Shown here: piece after piece, positions 35,101 through 45,631 of the stretch
Numbering within the stretch: the stretch's first letter is position 1
Layout of the letters: each line of letters starts with the position of its first letter
Assembly: GCA_033675265.1 (NCBI GenBank)
Contig: JAUJYZ010001347.1
Location: 248,001-312,000, forward strand
Source of the DNA: Actinostola sp. cb2023
Lineage: Eukaryota; Cnidaria; Anthozoa; Actiniaria; Actinostolidae
Direction: 5' to 3'
Length of the DNA stretch: 64,000 bases
Translations under genes and position numbers: made by a program
Notes under the pieces: model-generated
Databases searched by the model: none
What the model was told of the DNA's origin: nothing
What the model saw: only the letters and a program-made list of their open reading frames with translations

Positions 35101-38100
35101 TATCTTATTTCTTTGATGTACATTGTGTACAAAGCACAGAGAATTACGGTGTATTACTGTGGTTAATTGTGTTTTTGACTTTACTTCCAGATCTTGCTGC
35201 TTCTATGGTAACTGTTAGTGCTGGTAACTCTGTGCATCCACAAACACCAATGACGCCCCTAACCCCCATGACACCCATGACCCCTACATGTATAACACCT
35301 GTTATGGTTACCTCTGGGTTACAGTTTGGTACCGCAACACAGGGAGGCAGTATAAACATACACATACCAACAGATCCTAGTTTGGATCAGAAGCGACACT
35401 GGTGGCACATTGAAGAGGTAGGACATAATTTAGATCTTTAATAGTGATGAGCACGAGGACCAGCTTCTTTCAAAAAAGATGTTATTACTCGGCAGGCTGC
35501 CTGTGGTATGCCGAGTTGAAAAATGGGCTTTCTTTTTCTTATGGCCACAAATCACCAACTGGGTACCAAGACGCATGCGCTCTGTGCCGCTGAGGAAACC
35601 GAAGACTTACATGTGTATTACTCATTGCGGTAGTGTTGTGGTGTACCCTCCGACTATTCATGAGTTCATTAAAATCATTTGGCTAGTAGTTCGCATTATC
35701 TTTGTACATTTACGATAGCATACATGTGTATATTATAATAGTTTTGGAGATGCTAATGACACATTGTTTAACCCATTCGCTCCTGAGCTATTTTGAGTTT
35801 TTTAGCGATTTTCTGGACCTAATCACGTCGTAGGAAATTTCGATTCCATATAAGGGGTTTCCATGGAAATCTTGACAGTTCTGAATGCCTGTGGGCTCGC
35901 GTCTTCACGTGTGCTGCCTTTCTTCTTGGGAACTCATAGGGGCTAGTAGTGATTACTACTCGAAGAGGCCAATTTTGCATTTTTAGAGTGTTTATAGCCA
36001 TTATTCACCACAGAAGCCCCCAGGACAGCATCATTAAGCTTGACTGGTGTGGTAGAGACCGTTCTCCTGGAAGAACTCAGGAGGAAGATACGAATTCACG
36101 AACACATTTCGGCAGCTCGTTGAGATTTTCCAAAATGGCGGACTCAAAGTGAAATCGTCTCTCTGGTCTTTCTGTGGTGGATTCCAGGACCTACAAAGGC
36201 ATTTTTGGCGACTTTGGACTTGTAAAGAATGCAACCGGTGCAATATTTTGCCTGTAGGACCGAGTGGCTCGACACTCTATATATTCTTAAAAAACGGAAA
36301 TGGCGGGAGGATTTCTGTCGAATGTTCCCGGCATCCTTTTCGGGCGTGCGGAAGGAAAACACGTGTTAGCGAAAGTGGTCCTAAGGAAATGGCTATTGTT
36401 CGGCGAGTTAAGGAAGAGAGAGGGAAAAATTCACGAATATATCAAGAAGAGAGATGGAAGTTTGCTGAGAAAGTGACGTTTTGTTTCGCAAGGATGTATT
36501 TTGGAAGAAAATCCAAGTCAAATGTCGTTCATTTTCGAGGTGTAAAATTGCGTCAGAAACACGCATTTTTGATTTTTATGGCAAACAAATTGAACTAATG
36601 CCCAGAAATCGGACCTGTAAGTCAGTTTACTTGAGGTTAAAATATGAAGAGTTATCTAGTTGTCACTAATAACTGGCCATGAGATCGATGTTACGAAAAT
36701 TCAGAAAGTTAGAATTTTTCAAAGCAGTATCGATGTTTACGGCCGGTTTCGGCCGGTGTAGGAGTCAATGGGTTAAATATAGCAAAAAAAGGGTACCAAC
36801 CAACCGAAATTGCCTTTGTGGCTTAGTTGGTTAGGTTTAGGGGAACGGTAGGATTAGGCATTGAAGTGATTCTTTGGTGCCAATCGTTCAACTCTTGGCG
36901 TCCGTGACTAATTTTTTTTTATAAGTGAGGAGAACCAAAATCCTCAAAAATTTCTATGTCCCACTCGAGTGTTTGGAAAACTATTACGTAGTTGGTTAAT
37001 TGGTACACGACGACACTACCCTCATTGCTGAAGCCAGTGCTGAGTGAATGCTTATAGAGCATCTTGTTGTGAATTTAAAAGCCAAATAAATATTATTAGT
37101 AGATCTCCTGGCTACTTGATCTTCCTCTCCACCTACTTGATCATAATCAGTAACACCTTTGGGTTGGTAAAGAATGAAAACAGCCTAAATGACAAATGTA
37201 GGCCCTCGGCCTATAGTGTTATATACGTATGTGTCACTAAGCCCTACTTGAGAATAAATAAAATGACGAGAAGTGAATGCATATTTGTTTTATGAAAATA
37301 TTTCGGGTAGTCTCCACTACCCATCTTCAGTAACCTGAGTATCCGGCCTTCAAAGGGGGAGAGGCCCGGGGAGAAGAGAGAGGAGGAAGGCCTGACACAA
37401 GGGCATTGATCTGCTTGTGTCAGCCGTCCAGATTCTGGACGTTGGCATGATTGGATAAAACACAAAGGCTTGAAACATCCCCAGGGAAATGTCACAGCTG
37501 ACCGGAAATGATACAATCATCGTATTCTACAAGAATAAGATCGATTTGCTCTGTTATTTAGACTATTTATGATTGAAAATAATTTAGACAGGCTCTAGAA
37601 GGAGCTATGAAGCCTTTCCCGGAATTGAATTGAAGAAAGAACAAGAACTTTGTCTTCAAACTATAAACAAAAACGATTTGCTTGGGGTTTTGTCGACAGG
37701 CTGATTTATCAGCTGTTTCTTAGTTTCATCTTGTAAGTAAGTAAGGACTTTATGTAACGAGGGTAGCACGATAAAACCAAATTGAAGAAGATATAAACGG
37801 TGTTTGTAGAACGTACCGAAACGGTTTAAAAACTCCAACAGCATCAAGGCCAAGTTCCTTGACACACAACAGTCTTGACATGACAGTTGGCAAAGCAGAA
37901 GTGATTTTGATTGGTTGTTATTTTCAGATATATGTATCGTGCTGCGAAGGGGCGGAAGGCTCAAATCAATAGGTCTGTGTCAGGCTTTTTTCCCTTCTCT
38001 TCCCCCTTTCTTTTTCAGGCCAAAAAAGCCTGATACTCAGGTTACATCTTCAGTAATGTTAACAGTGAACAACAGAACATAATATATATGTATAGGAAAA

Positions 38101-40693
38101 GACTTCAAGTTCGTTTTTTTGTCTCTGATCAATAGAGCCTCAGCAATGAGGGTTTATCATGTAATTTCAAAACTCATAGGACAAAAAATGATTATCATAA
38201 CTGGAAAGAGCTCATTGAAATTAGTAAAAATGTGAAGTTTGGAAAAGATCGCTTCACAAATTGCGAAGATATGAATTTTCAAAAATCGACATTTTGTATG
38301 AAAACCTTTGTTGGAGGCAAGAGTTGCCTCCAAGCGTAAATTTCCAAAGGTTTTCATATAAAATTTCTTCGCAATTTGTGAAGCGATCTTTTCTAAACTT
38401 CACATTTTTACTAATTTCAACGAGCTATTTCCAGCTATGATAATCATTTTTTGTCCTATGAGTTTTGAAATTACGTGATAAACCCTCATTTTATGCTTGA
38501 AGTATTGGCTATAATTACTACAATGATCTTAAATAGAGTACCGAAGTGTGATGTCACGAAAAAAATAATTTTCGCTTTATCAACTTTCGAAAGAACATCA
38601 ATAAATAAACTTACATGCCAAATTTGAGAGCAATCGGTTAAAGTGCCTATGAAACGAAAATGTCGATCCTTGTTTAATTGTACATTATTTTTGTTTGGTC
38701 TTTCTCTGAACATTTGCTGTATTTAAACATCGACTTTGAGCGTGCGAACATTTTCTTTTCGCGGTTCGAAAATTATCATTTTCAACCAAAATGTGCGACA
38801 AGAGACTGGGCCCTTGACAATGGCTCGGTGACGCCATAAGTTGTGTATGCCTTTGTTTGCACAACTTATGACATCACATTTCTATAGTTTGACCGAGCGG
38901 GAATTGTCGCACTTTGAAACCCAAAATGGCCAACTTCGTGCGCGAAATAAAAAATGTTCCCGTAGCTCAATTCCCTTTTTATTAACGCCATGTAAACAAG
39001 CAAATAGTAAACTTTCGTAGTAGCAAATAAAAACAGGGTCTGTTTTTTCGTTTCATAGGCAACTTTAAGTAGTGGCTGAGATATGGCCAGTTGAATATAT
39101 AATTTTTTCCCACAAATCACTGTAATTTCGGCTTGGATCATAATGTTACGAAGTAACGTAAGTATTCTTGCAATAATATTCTTGCAATAATAACTTAGTT
39201 TTATTGATTACCAGATGGTCAATTCATTGCTAAGTATTGCAACACAACTAAAGTGTATGCTTGTATTACCAGATGGTCAATTCATTGCTAAGTACTGCAA
39301 CACAACTAAAGTGTATGCTTGAGCAAGTCAAACTCCAATCAGAAGCAGCACGTGAAGCAGCTGTTGCTCAAGCTAAACTTCAAGCAGAGTCGGAGAAGAA
39401 AGAGGTACAGTAGTGTTCAATTAGAATGGTTTCATGTAACTCACTTTTAACATGCTAATGAGCAGATAAGTTGAATAACATGCTAATAACATGCTAATGG
39501 TTATTATAAAATAATTTAGATATAACGCGTGCTCTGATTGGTTAATTACTATGTTGATATGAGGCTATGTAAACATGGTTCATGACTTTGAACAACCTTG
39601 AAGCGATGCAGTGGATTTGATTGTAAGAATAACTGACCACAAATGTATTTTTTTCTGTTGTCAAATATGTTTTATTTACTAAACAAAAGCCATAGAATTA
39701 CAGTTTTTCTTGTTTAGTTAAGTTCAAGTTCTATCTAGATTTTGATGATTTTAAACCGAAACTGATTAATTTTTCAAGAATCGAGCTTCAAGTTCATTCA
39801 AACTCGGCCGGCAAGAAACTCGACGAATCGTCCACTTATTTCTGTCCACAATAACGAAGAAAACTAAATATAACGGCTCAGTTTTCTCAATCACATACTA
39901 ACCATTTTGTAAGTTATACTTAGCTACACATAAGTCTTATATTTTCTCAAGTGTACGACTGAAAATATCAAAGATAGCCGTATTTATACTCACAAAAGAG
40001 TAAAAACAGAGCGATTCTTGTAGCTACATGGCGGGTTCACCTGAACATTCATATCTCTAGTAAAATATGTCAAAGAGAAAAAACATCTTCAAATGTCTCA
40101 GAAACGTCCATCGTTTATACATTCTTGTCGAGAAAAGCGACGAAAACATTCAAAAATACGACAAAAACTGTAGATATTTGGCTACCTGACTTCGTGCTCC
40201 ATTCAAGATGTCAAATATTTCAGAAAGTTTGACGACTCTTCGTCATTGATCGTGATTCGGCTCAGCTTTTCTTCGTGTTTCGTGTTCACAGGATACAAAA
40301 ACAAAGTGTAACAAGCATTCTTCTGTAATTTTCTGACAGAAAATAGCATTCTTCAAATCGTTTTTCGTGTCAAAACAGTAAACTGCACAGATAAAAGTTG
40401 TCGAGTCGCTTTGTCATTTTGATTTCTTTCGTGAGATTTGATTGGATGATGGGCAATTTCTGACGCTTTTCAGGAGAATTGAAATTATGATCACTAAAAT
40501 CTTGCGTAAATAAAGGAGTTTTACGAAAGAAATCCTTGTAGTTATTTTATAAAACAAATAGAAAACGTTTTCCCATGTTTACATAGCCTGATATAAACAC
40601 TCGGGAAAGTTTGGGAGAAGTCTCGAGCTCTGTGTAAAACCTCGCCTAACGGCTCGGTTTTACACAATAGCTCTCGACTTCTCCCAAACTTCC

Positions 40694-40724
<31 letters not shown>

Positions 40725-42568
40725 GAAACGTTTTCTATTTGTTAATTGTAGATGGCTTGTATCTAAATGTCAGTTTAATTTCTCCTTATCAACTTTGTAA
40801 TACTCTTATCATATATGGTACTAAATACAATATGTATGTATGTATTAGGTGTGTGCACAGCTACATGCTTTGATGGTTACATGTAGCTCTTACTATTTTG
40901 CGGGAGGATGTTAATTAATTTGTAGTTTTATGTGTAGTTTAATAAACTTGAACTTGATGACTCTGATAAATGCTCACATTATTAAGTATATATCTGTTAG
41001 TATTCATTTAATTATTATCATTATTATTGAAGACGAAACTCAATTTACACAGAAATATTGTTAGCATTTTTCTTTCTTCCAATACTCCTTTTTACAGTTC
41101 CCGGCACCATCTTGAAAGGTACATGTAGCCGTGCCTTTGCATCGAAGCGAGACCAACGGTGACCTTGCAATGATAGAGACATATGAATAATAATAATTGT
41201 CCAAGGTGTTAAAAAAGGTCTCTATCATTGCAAGGTCACCATTGGTCTTGCTTCGATGCAAAGGCACGGCTACCTTTAAAGATGGCACCGGGAACTGTAA
41301 AAAGGAGTATTGAACATTTAGTATGTAGCACATCTTATTAGCAATGATGTTATTTTACTCATTTACTCATTAGCATGCTAAAAGCATGTTACGTGAAATC
41401 ATTCTAATAAAATATTTTCTGTTGATGATTTACTTTGCTTTAGGTTCTAGCACAGACACGGATGAATTCACTGTTACAATTATCCAAAGCTATCAATGAT
41501 GCTCAGGCTGAGAGGGAACAAGCTATTGCGCAAGCTTTGATGCAGGCCAAGGCTGATAAACTAGAGGCTGTAGCTGAAGCCAGACAAGAACAACTTATCA
41601 AGGTATAAGATGCACTTTATGTCTCGTTCTTGCGATACATGTACATGTATGTCCCCTGGTGGTGCCATTTTTGATCAAAGCATGGTGTCTATAGTAATGA
41701 GTATTGTACATGTACATACATGTACAGTCGGCTTAACCCCCTATTAGCCCAGCCACCCTCTAATGACTGGCTGCCTCCTATTGGGTGACCAGTTAAATCG
41801 AAGTCCCAAAACTATTGTTTACTGTAAACACTTCCTCTATTAAGCAGCCAAAGATTACCGGCCAATTCCCTGAGGGTGGTTGCTTATTAGGGGTTTGACT
41901 GTAGGCAAGAATGGACCAAGTACAGTCGAACTTGTATATACCTTAACAGTCACCCTCTGGACTTTATAAACCAGGCCCCGTTTTTATTTGCTACTACGAA
42001 AGTTTACGATTTGCTTGTTTACATGGCATTAATAAAAAGTGAATTGAGCTACGGGAACATTTTTTATTTCGCACACGAAGTTGGGCATTTTGGGTTTCAA
42101 AGTGCGACAATTCCCGCTCGGTCAAACTATAGAAATGTGACGTCATAAGTTGTGCAAACAAAGGCATACACAACTTATGACGTCACCGAGACATTGTCAA
42201 GGGCCCAGTCTCTTGTCGCACATTTTGGTTGAAAATGATAATTTTCGAACCGCGAAAAGAAAATGTTCGCACGCTGTTTAAATACAGCAAATGTTCAGAG
42301 AAAGACCAAACAACAATAATGTACAATAAAACAAGGATCGACATTTTCGTTTCATAGGCACTTTAAAACAGGTAGCAATATCAGAATTTGTATGGGTGAA
42401 ACTCAATTCAGGACTTTGAAAACTGGATGCTTGATAGAGGAGTTCGACTGTACTTGTAATAAGGCTATTTCTATTATTCAGACCCTTACCTCTGGTGTTA
42501 CTTGTGAGAGCCACTTAGTCCAACACTGCCAGGATGAAAACACAGAAGACAAGAACGGCATGGATTAG
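29152..42568 (+). CDS. DEAF1: DEAF1-like SAND-domain transcription factor (10 exons)
   Basis: Predicted exons: 29152-29769, 30316-30498, 30914-31037, 31422-31449, 31797-31855, 34017-34079, 35191-35417, 39273-39404, 41444-41602, 42482-42568. All junctions are GT-AG and the frame closes at 559 aa. DEAF1 proteins are nuclear regulators binding TTCG-type DNA through the SAND domain. Here SAND spans about 175-267, with GGRGKCIK, the KDWK core (227-230) and the SCTCASCC cysteine cluster (255-262). A basic NLS (KRRKR, 278-282) follows. Exon 7 encodes MTP repeats and ends WWHIEE; exons 8-9 (435-531) encode an Ala/Gln/Glu coiled coil. Human DEAF1 (565 aa) next has a C-terminal MYND zinc finger; here exon 10 gives a 28-residue acidic tail without it. 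GMEB proteins also lack MYND, but the SAND sequence is DEAF1-type. The 28-nt exon 4 and exon 10 are the least certain. The chosen ATG has a good context (AAAATGG). Confidence 0.85.
31594..31733. mobile_element. Small MITE in DEAF1 intron 4
   Basis: 140 bp with ends TTAGAGTGCAATTATTTAGA and a reverse complement ending TTGCACTCTAA. The interior is AT-rich with its own TAGTACTA palindromes. It lies 63 bp before exon 5. Confidence 0.65.
31822..33292. repeat. 30/38-bp minisatellite grown from the end of DEAF1 exon 5
   Basis: The unit ACAGTCATAGAAAGTGGTGG, then TACATTTGTAAGTAGCAG (38 bp), alternates with a 30-bp form lacking TACATTTG. The first copy is the last 20 coding bases of exon 5 plus its splice donor (GTG|GTAAGT). 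About 40 copies follow. Nearly every copy contains a consensus-like donor (GGTAAGTAG or TTGTAAGTAG). The longest antisense frames (up to 105 codons) are repeat artefacts. Confidence 0.93.
33432..33655 (+). pseudogene. 5'-truncated LINE remnant (CR1/L2/jockey-like ORF2 C-terminus)
   Basis: A frame ending at the TAA 33570-33572 reads [16 protein letters not shown], then SLFKSTV, matching the conserved C-terminal tail of non-LTR retrotransposon reverse-transcriptase ORFs (FxxRxxxLWNSLP...FK). A short 3' UTR follows, ending ATGATTAAAGATTAAAG, a typical reiterated LINE tail. It lies in DEAF1 intron 5, in the sense orientation. Confidence 0.65.
35768..36776. mobile_element. TTAA-flanked non-autonomous transposon (piggyBac-like), about 1 kb
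   Basis: Left end TTAACCCATTCGCTCCTGAG at 35768 and right end GGAGTCAATGGGTTAA at 36761-36776 form imperfect inverted repeats beginning CCC after TTAA, as in piggyBac elements. The interior has open frames of up to 149 codons (36149-36598) with several cysteines, but I recognise no transposase motif. It is in DEAF1 intron 7. Confidence 0.65.
36811..36915 (+). repeat. tRNA-like SINE fragment
   Basis: GTGGCTTAGTTGGTTAG resembles a tRNA box A, and CAATCGTTCAACTC about 60 bases downstream resembles box B. No cloverleaf with a paired acceptor stem is apparent. Likely a tRNA-derived SINE head or chance. Confidence 0.25.
37301..37330 (-). ncRNA. Hammerhead-like core motif (Penelope-like tail)
   Basis: On the - strand CTGAAGA (37330-37324) is followed by a 7-bp hairpin GGGTAGT-GGAG-ACTACCC and then GAAA (37304-37301). 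This matches the hammerhead core layout CUGANGA-stem II-GAAA, with A in place of the conserved U, so it is probably inactive. Penelope-like elements carry such motifs. Stems I and III were not established. Confidence 0.45.
38141..38497. mobile_element. Palindromic MITE, arms about 150 bp, DEAF1 intron 7
   Basis: The left arm ATGAGGGTTTATCATGTAAT, continuing to GATCGCTTCACAAATTGCG, is repeated in reverse on the right as far as ATTACGTGATAAACCCTCAT. A central AGAGTTGCCTCC joins the arms. No coding potential. Confidence 0.75.
38638..39068. mobile_element. TTAA-flanked MITE, copy 1 (DEAF1 intron 7)
   Basis: TTAA (38638-38641) plus AGTGCCTATGAAACGAAAA at the left, and CGTTTCATAGGCAACT plus TTAA (39065-39068) at the right. 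Inner segments also pair (CTTATGACATCAC against GTGACGCCATAAG). A second copy lies in the opposite orientation at about 41976-42366. Confidence 0.75.
39206..39321 (+). other. Tandem duplication of the DEAF1 exon 8 acceptor
   Basis: 58 bp comprising ATTACCAG and the first 49 coding bases of exon 8 occur twice (acceptors after 39214 and 39272), differing at one base in the coding part (ATT or ACT). The downstream acceptor keeps the frame into the coiled coil. The upstream one shifts the frame and reaches TGA at about 39319-39321. Confidence 0.85.
39420..41406. mobile_element. Composite element filling DEAF1 intron 8
   Basis: The intron is bounded by inverted ends ATTAGAATGGTTTCATGTAA (39420) and TTACGTGAAATCATTCTAAT (ending about 41408), each with AACATGCTAATG-like subterminal repeats. 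Inside are a palindrome at 40554-40741 (arms about 75 bp, loop with GCCTAACGGC) and a MITE at 41079-41313. Boundaries are approximate; the interior is unidentified. Confidence 0.5.
41079..41313. mobile_element. Palindromic MITE in DEAF1 intron 8
   Basis: Arms of about 95 bp: AATACTCCTTTTTACAGTTC on the left, its reverse complement on the right, and inner GGTGACCTTGCAATGATAGA pairing in full. The loop is about 45 bp and AT-rich. Arm identity above 90% implies a young copy. Confidence 0.8.
41723..41903. mobile_element. pogo/Tigger-like MITE in DEAF1 intron 9
   Basis: TA-flanked ends TACAGTCGGCTTAACCCC and GGGGTTTGACTGTA, 181 bp. Its GGCTGCCTCC and GGTTGCTTATTAG blocks pair internally. It has the same CAGTC(G/A)A family of ends as 12146, 21400 and 41921. 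Confidence 0.7.
41921..42452. mobile_element. pogo/Tigger-like MITE interrupted by a TTAA MITE
   Basis: Outer ends TACAGTCGAACTTGTATA (41921) and GAGTTCGACTGTA (ending 42452) are TA-flanked. The central 41976-42366 is a second copy of the 38638-39068 TTAA element in reverse, ending GGCACTTTAA. The left junction of the inner element is eroded. The whole unit ends 29 bp before the last DEAF1 exon. Confidence 0.7.
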
Positions 42569-43150
42569 TATATAACACCCATATCAACCCATACCCACCC
42601 ATCCCCCCTTAGGAGGCTTTCATTTATTACAGCAGGATGACATGGGGTAGTACATAACACCAATTTCCACCCATCCCCCCTTAGGAGGCTTTCATTTATT
42701 GCAGCAGCATGCAGGGGATGGCTAATTTGCAAGGTTTGGACCACTACCTCCCCCTACTTCATGACACTGTAGTTTTACATCACCCACCCCCTCCCCCCCT
42801 CCCCCATCCACTAAGCTTGCCACAAATGTCATAACTCATCCTACAATGCTTCCCAGAACAACATAAGCCCCATACAATCTTGCCAAGCCCCCCTGCTATA
42901 ATAAATAAAAGCCCCCTTATTAACAATTATATATATATATATATATTTTAATCAGTGTGTTACCCTACACTTGTATATAACCCATTCTACATCCCTCTTA
43001 TGTTTTGGTATACCTGTGCTGAATGAACGAGTAAAGGGACTGGGACCCAACACCTGTGTTCTTGCCTTGAGCCTAGTTTCCCTCAGCCTAAAATTGGAAG
43101 GGTTCCCAAAAGGGGACTGGATCAAGGCTAGTTATTAGGGTGGGAGAATA
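42569..43150. other. DEAF1 3' flank with direct duplication
   Basis: A block of about 75 bp (CACCCATCCCCCCTTAGGAG, then CTTTCATTTATT) is repeated at 42595 and 42670. A candidate poly(A) signal AATAAA lies at 42900-42905. No MYND-type zinc-finger exon was seen here. Confidence 0.5.
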
Positions 43151-43152
43151 CA

Positions 43153-43315
43153 TACACCGATTCCAAACATGGCGACCAATTTGAATAACCATTGTTCTTG
43201 ACTGACCAGCCTCTCATACAGGTGAGAACGCTTTTGTGTTTCCACATGAACACGAGGCCAGTCAGTCAAAGAACAATGGTTATTCAAATTGGTCGCCATG
43301 TTCAGAATCGGTGTA
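43153..43315. mobile_element. Palindromic MITE, family M, copy 1
   Basis: TA-flanked ends TACACCGATTCCAAACATGG and CCATGTTCAGAATCGGTGTA, with arms continuing through GGCGACCAATTTGAATAACC. The short loop contains AACGCTTTTGTGTTTCCACA. A second copy is at 59104-59271. Confidence 0.8.
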
Positions 43316-44290
43316 TAGCCCCTTAACACAAGGTTTCGGGATAAAACAGGGGTTCACCTCCAGTTGCCATTCATCCATTGTGGTGTGATGGGACAGGAAC
43401 TATCCAGTTGCCATTCATCCATCATTGTGTGATGGGACAGGAACTATCCCTTTTACAGCAGAATTCCGTGTTTCAGGTTTAGCTTTTAGTGTGTTGTGTT
43501 GGTCAACCTTAATATGACCAAACACCAAAGTTTAAATATTCATCTTTTTATAGAAACGTTTAAAAAAAACATTAGTAGGAACTAAAAACAGAACGAAAGA
43601 AAAACAATGAAAAATCGGCCCCCAAACATACAACAAAACCATGTATAGATATCTGCTAGAATGTTTATAACTCTATTAGTATAACTCTATATGCATACTT
43701 GAGAAGGGATATACTGTAGACAACCCTGTGAACAATGTCTGAATAGGAGTACAGGGGCTACAATCTTCTGCAAAGATATGTGCCACCAGAAATACATGAC
43801 TTTTATCCCCTCGACCCCTTTGGCAATATTGTGCACTATACCCAAAACCACATGGTCAACTCGCTCGCTCAACTTTGGGTGGAGGCAAAGTGACACAGTA
43901 TTTTATCCCCTCTCCCCCTTTGACAATGTTCAGTGTGCACTATCCCAAAGCCACATGGTCAACTCCAACTCACTCGATCGACATTGGTCGGAGGAGTGGG
44001 GGCAAAGTGGCACATTTTTGGAGAAGATTGTAGCTTTCCCTATCCCACTAGAGACCCATTATCCATGTGCTCTGTTCCTCCCTGTTCCTCCTCCAAGTTG
44101 CCAAGCTAAGCAATGATATAAGAACCCTTGTCCAATGCACTCACAACCCTTGATGACCTGGTGTCTACACTATCTTTGTTATCAGATCTTTACTGTGATC
44201 TCGTGATTAAAGTAACCATTTGTACTATATCATTACTGCGGTTTGCTTACCTTCCCCTACCCTATATTTCGAATATAGTCATTGCATAAA
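43316..44290. other. Intergenic with two direct duplications
   Basis: GGGACAGGAACTATCC with CAGTTGCCATTCATCCAT is duplicated at 43360-43450. A second block of about 110 bp (TTTTATCCCCTCGACCCC through CACATGGTCAACTC) is duplicated at about 43800 and 43900. No gene recognised. Confidence 0.5.
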
Positions 44291-44292
44291 AA

Positions 44293-44650
44293 TACAGTCG
44301 AACCTCTCCACAACGACACCTCGGGCTGATATTCTGTGGCCGTTGTGGAGAGGTGGCTGGGACAAAAAACCCTAGCCTACAGTTGCGAATTCGACGTAAG
44401 TAACCGGGGGGGCACAGCTGATTATACGGCTCGTCTTCCATTTGAAGCTGTAAGTTCTACTGCGTTTGAAATTTACACCCAGCGTTCCCTCCCGGAATTG
44501 AAGAATTACCTCTCACTCCCCCCTAAAAAAAATCTACAGTATGAATCATTGTAGATTTTTTTTAGGGGGGAGTGAGAGGTAATTCTTCAATTCCGGGAGG
44601 GAAAGCTGGGTGTACGTCTCGTCTTCCATTTGAAGTGATAGATTCGTATG
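44293..44650. mobile_element. pogo/Tigger-like left end plus large hairpin
   Basis: TACAGTCGAACCTCTCC at 44293 starts a pogo-like end. From 44424 to 44634 lies a nearly perfect palindrome (CTTCCATTTGAAG at both outer limits, AATTGAAGAATTACCTCTCA pairing in full, centre near 44543). The right pogo end was not found, so this may be a truncated or composite element. Confidence 0.6.
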
Positions 44651-45511
44651 TATCAGTTTATTTTATTTTGTTGGGGAGGGAGGGAGGGCAATTTTTTTTT
44701 TCTGGGAGGACAATTGTTACGTCAGTCGTTTACAGTTGGTAATGTATTTACGCTGTAATCAGTATATAAGTTAAAAGCAAGCTGAATTAGAATATTCGTT
44801 TACCGAACTCTGCGTGAAGACAGGATATTTTGAAAACTCATCAAAACAATTGATTGGTTAACAAATCTGCTGCCTTAAATTTGTTTAACAGCCGATGGGT
44901 ACGGTAACCAGATGGTCATGGATTGGTGCTTTCTTTTTGAACACTTCTAACGTAATTTTTTTTTATTTCTTTAACATATAAGTGAATATATATGTCTTCT
45001 TATATCACCGTCGCTCACCATGAAACCGTTTACGATCAATTTCGATTATTCAATCTTTGAAAACAAATTTCGACAACTTTTTTCAGTGACATGTATGTTG
45101 GGTTCCTTGGCAGGAATTCACATATTCTTATTGGCTTCTTGCAAAAGGTATTCAACATTGATTCTATGAACGTGTTTTAGAAACTGTAAGTCTCAATATG
45201 CTTTTTTGAGGATCGACTTTGACTATTAATCATTCAGTAAAGCAATGATTGCCCTCTGTTTAACCGAATAGGCCAAGATAAAGAGAAGACACTGATTTAG
45301 TCGGCGAGATTTAATTAAAAGTTTATCCCTTTCTTTCCCGTTCATTTATGTATCTTCCCACACCGCTATTTGTATTCCATGGTTAGATGATATATTGGTA
45401 AATTAATGTAATGAGTAATTGCCTTGACGAACGGAAAGTTGTCATGTTTTTAAATGGACGCGTCGGTGTTCGCCATATGGTGTTTGTAAACACAGTTGGA
45501 GTGCTTCCTCC

Positions 45512-45631
45512 ATGAATAGAAATAGAAGCAACGGAAAGAGCAGTCGATGCCTCGGTCGTATGTTCGTTGAAAGTCCTATGAATGGTGCTGTGGACGCCAC
45601 ACAAGACCTACACTTGACGGTGAAATTGAAG
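45512..45631 (+). CDS. Candidate orphan first exon (uncertain)
   Basis: An ATG at 45512 opens 40 codons ending ...DLHLTVKLK just before a consensus donor (GTAAGA at 45632). Codon use and the donor are plausible for a first coding exon, and the upstream sequence is slightly GC-richer. No downstream exon could be joined with confidence before the tyrosinase gene, and I recognise no domain. It may be chance. Confidence 0.2.

Noticed and set aside
36149..36669. 149-codon and 62-codon frames inside the TTAA element
   Set aside because: Cysteines and basic residues suggested a zinc-finger transposase remnant, but no transposase motif is recognisable and several frames are equally open.
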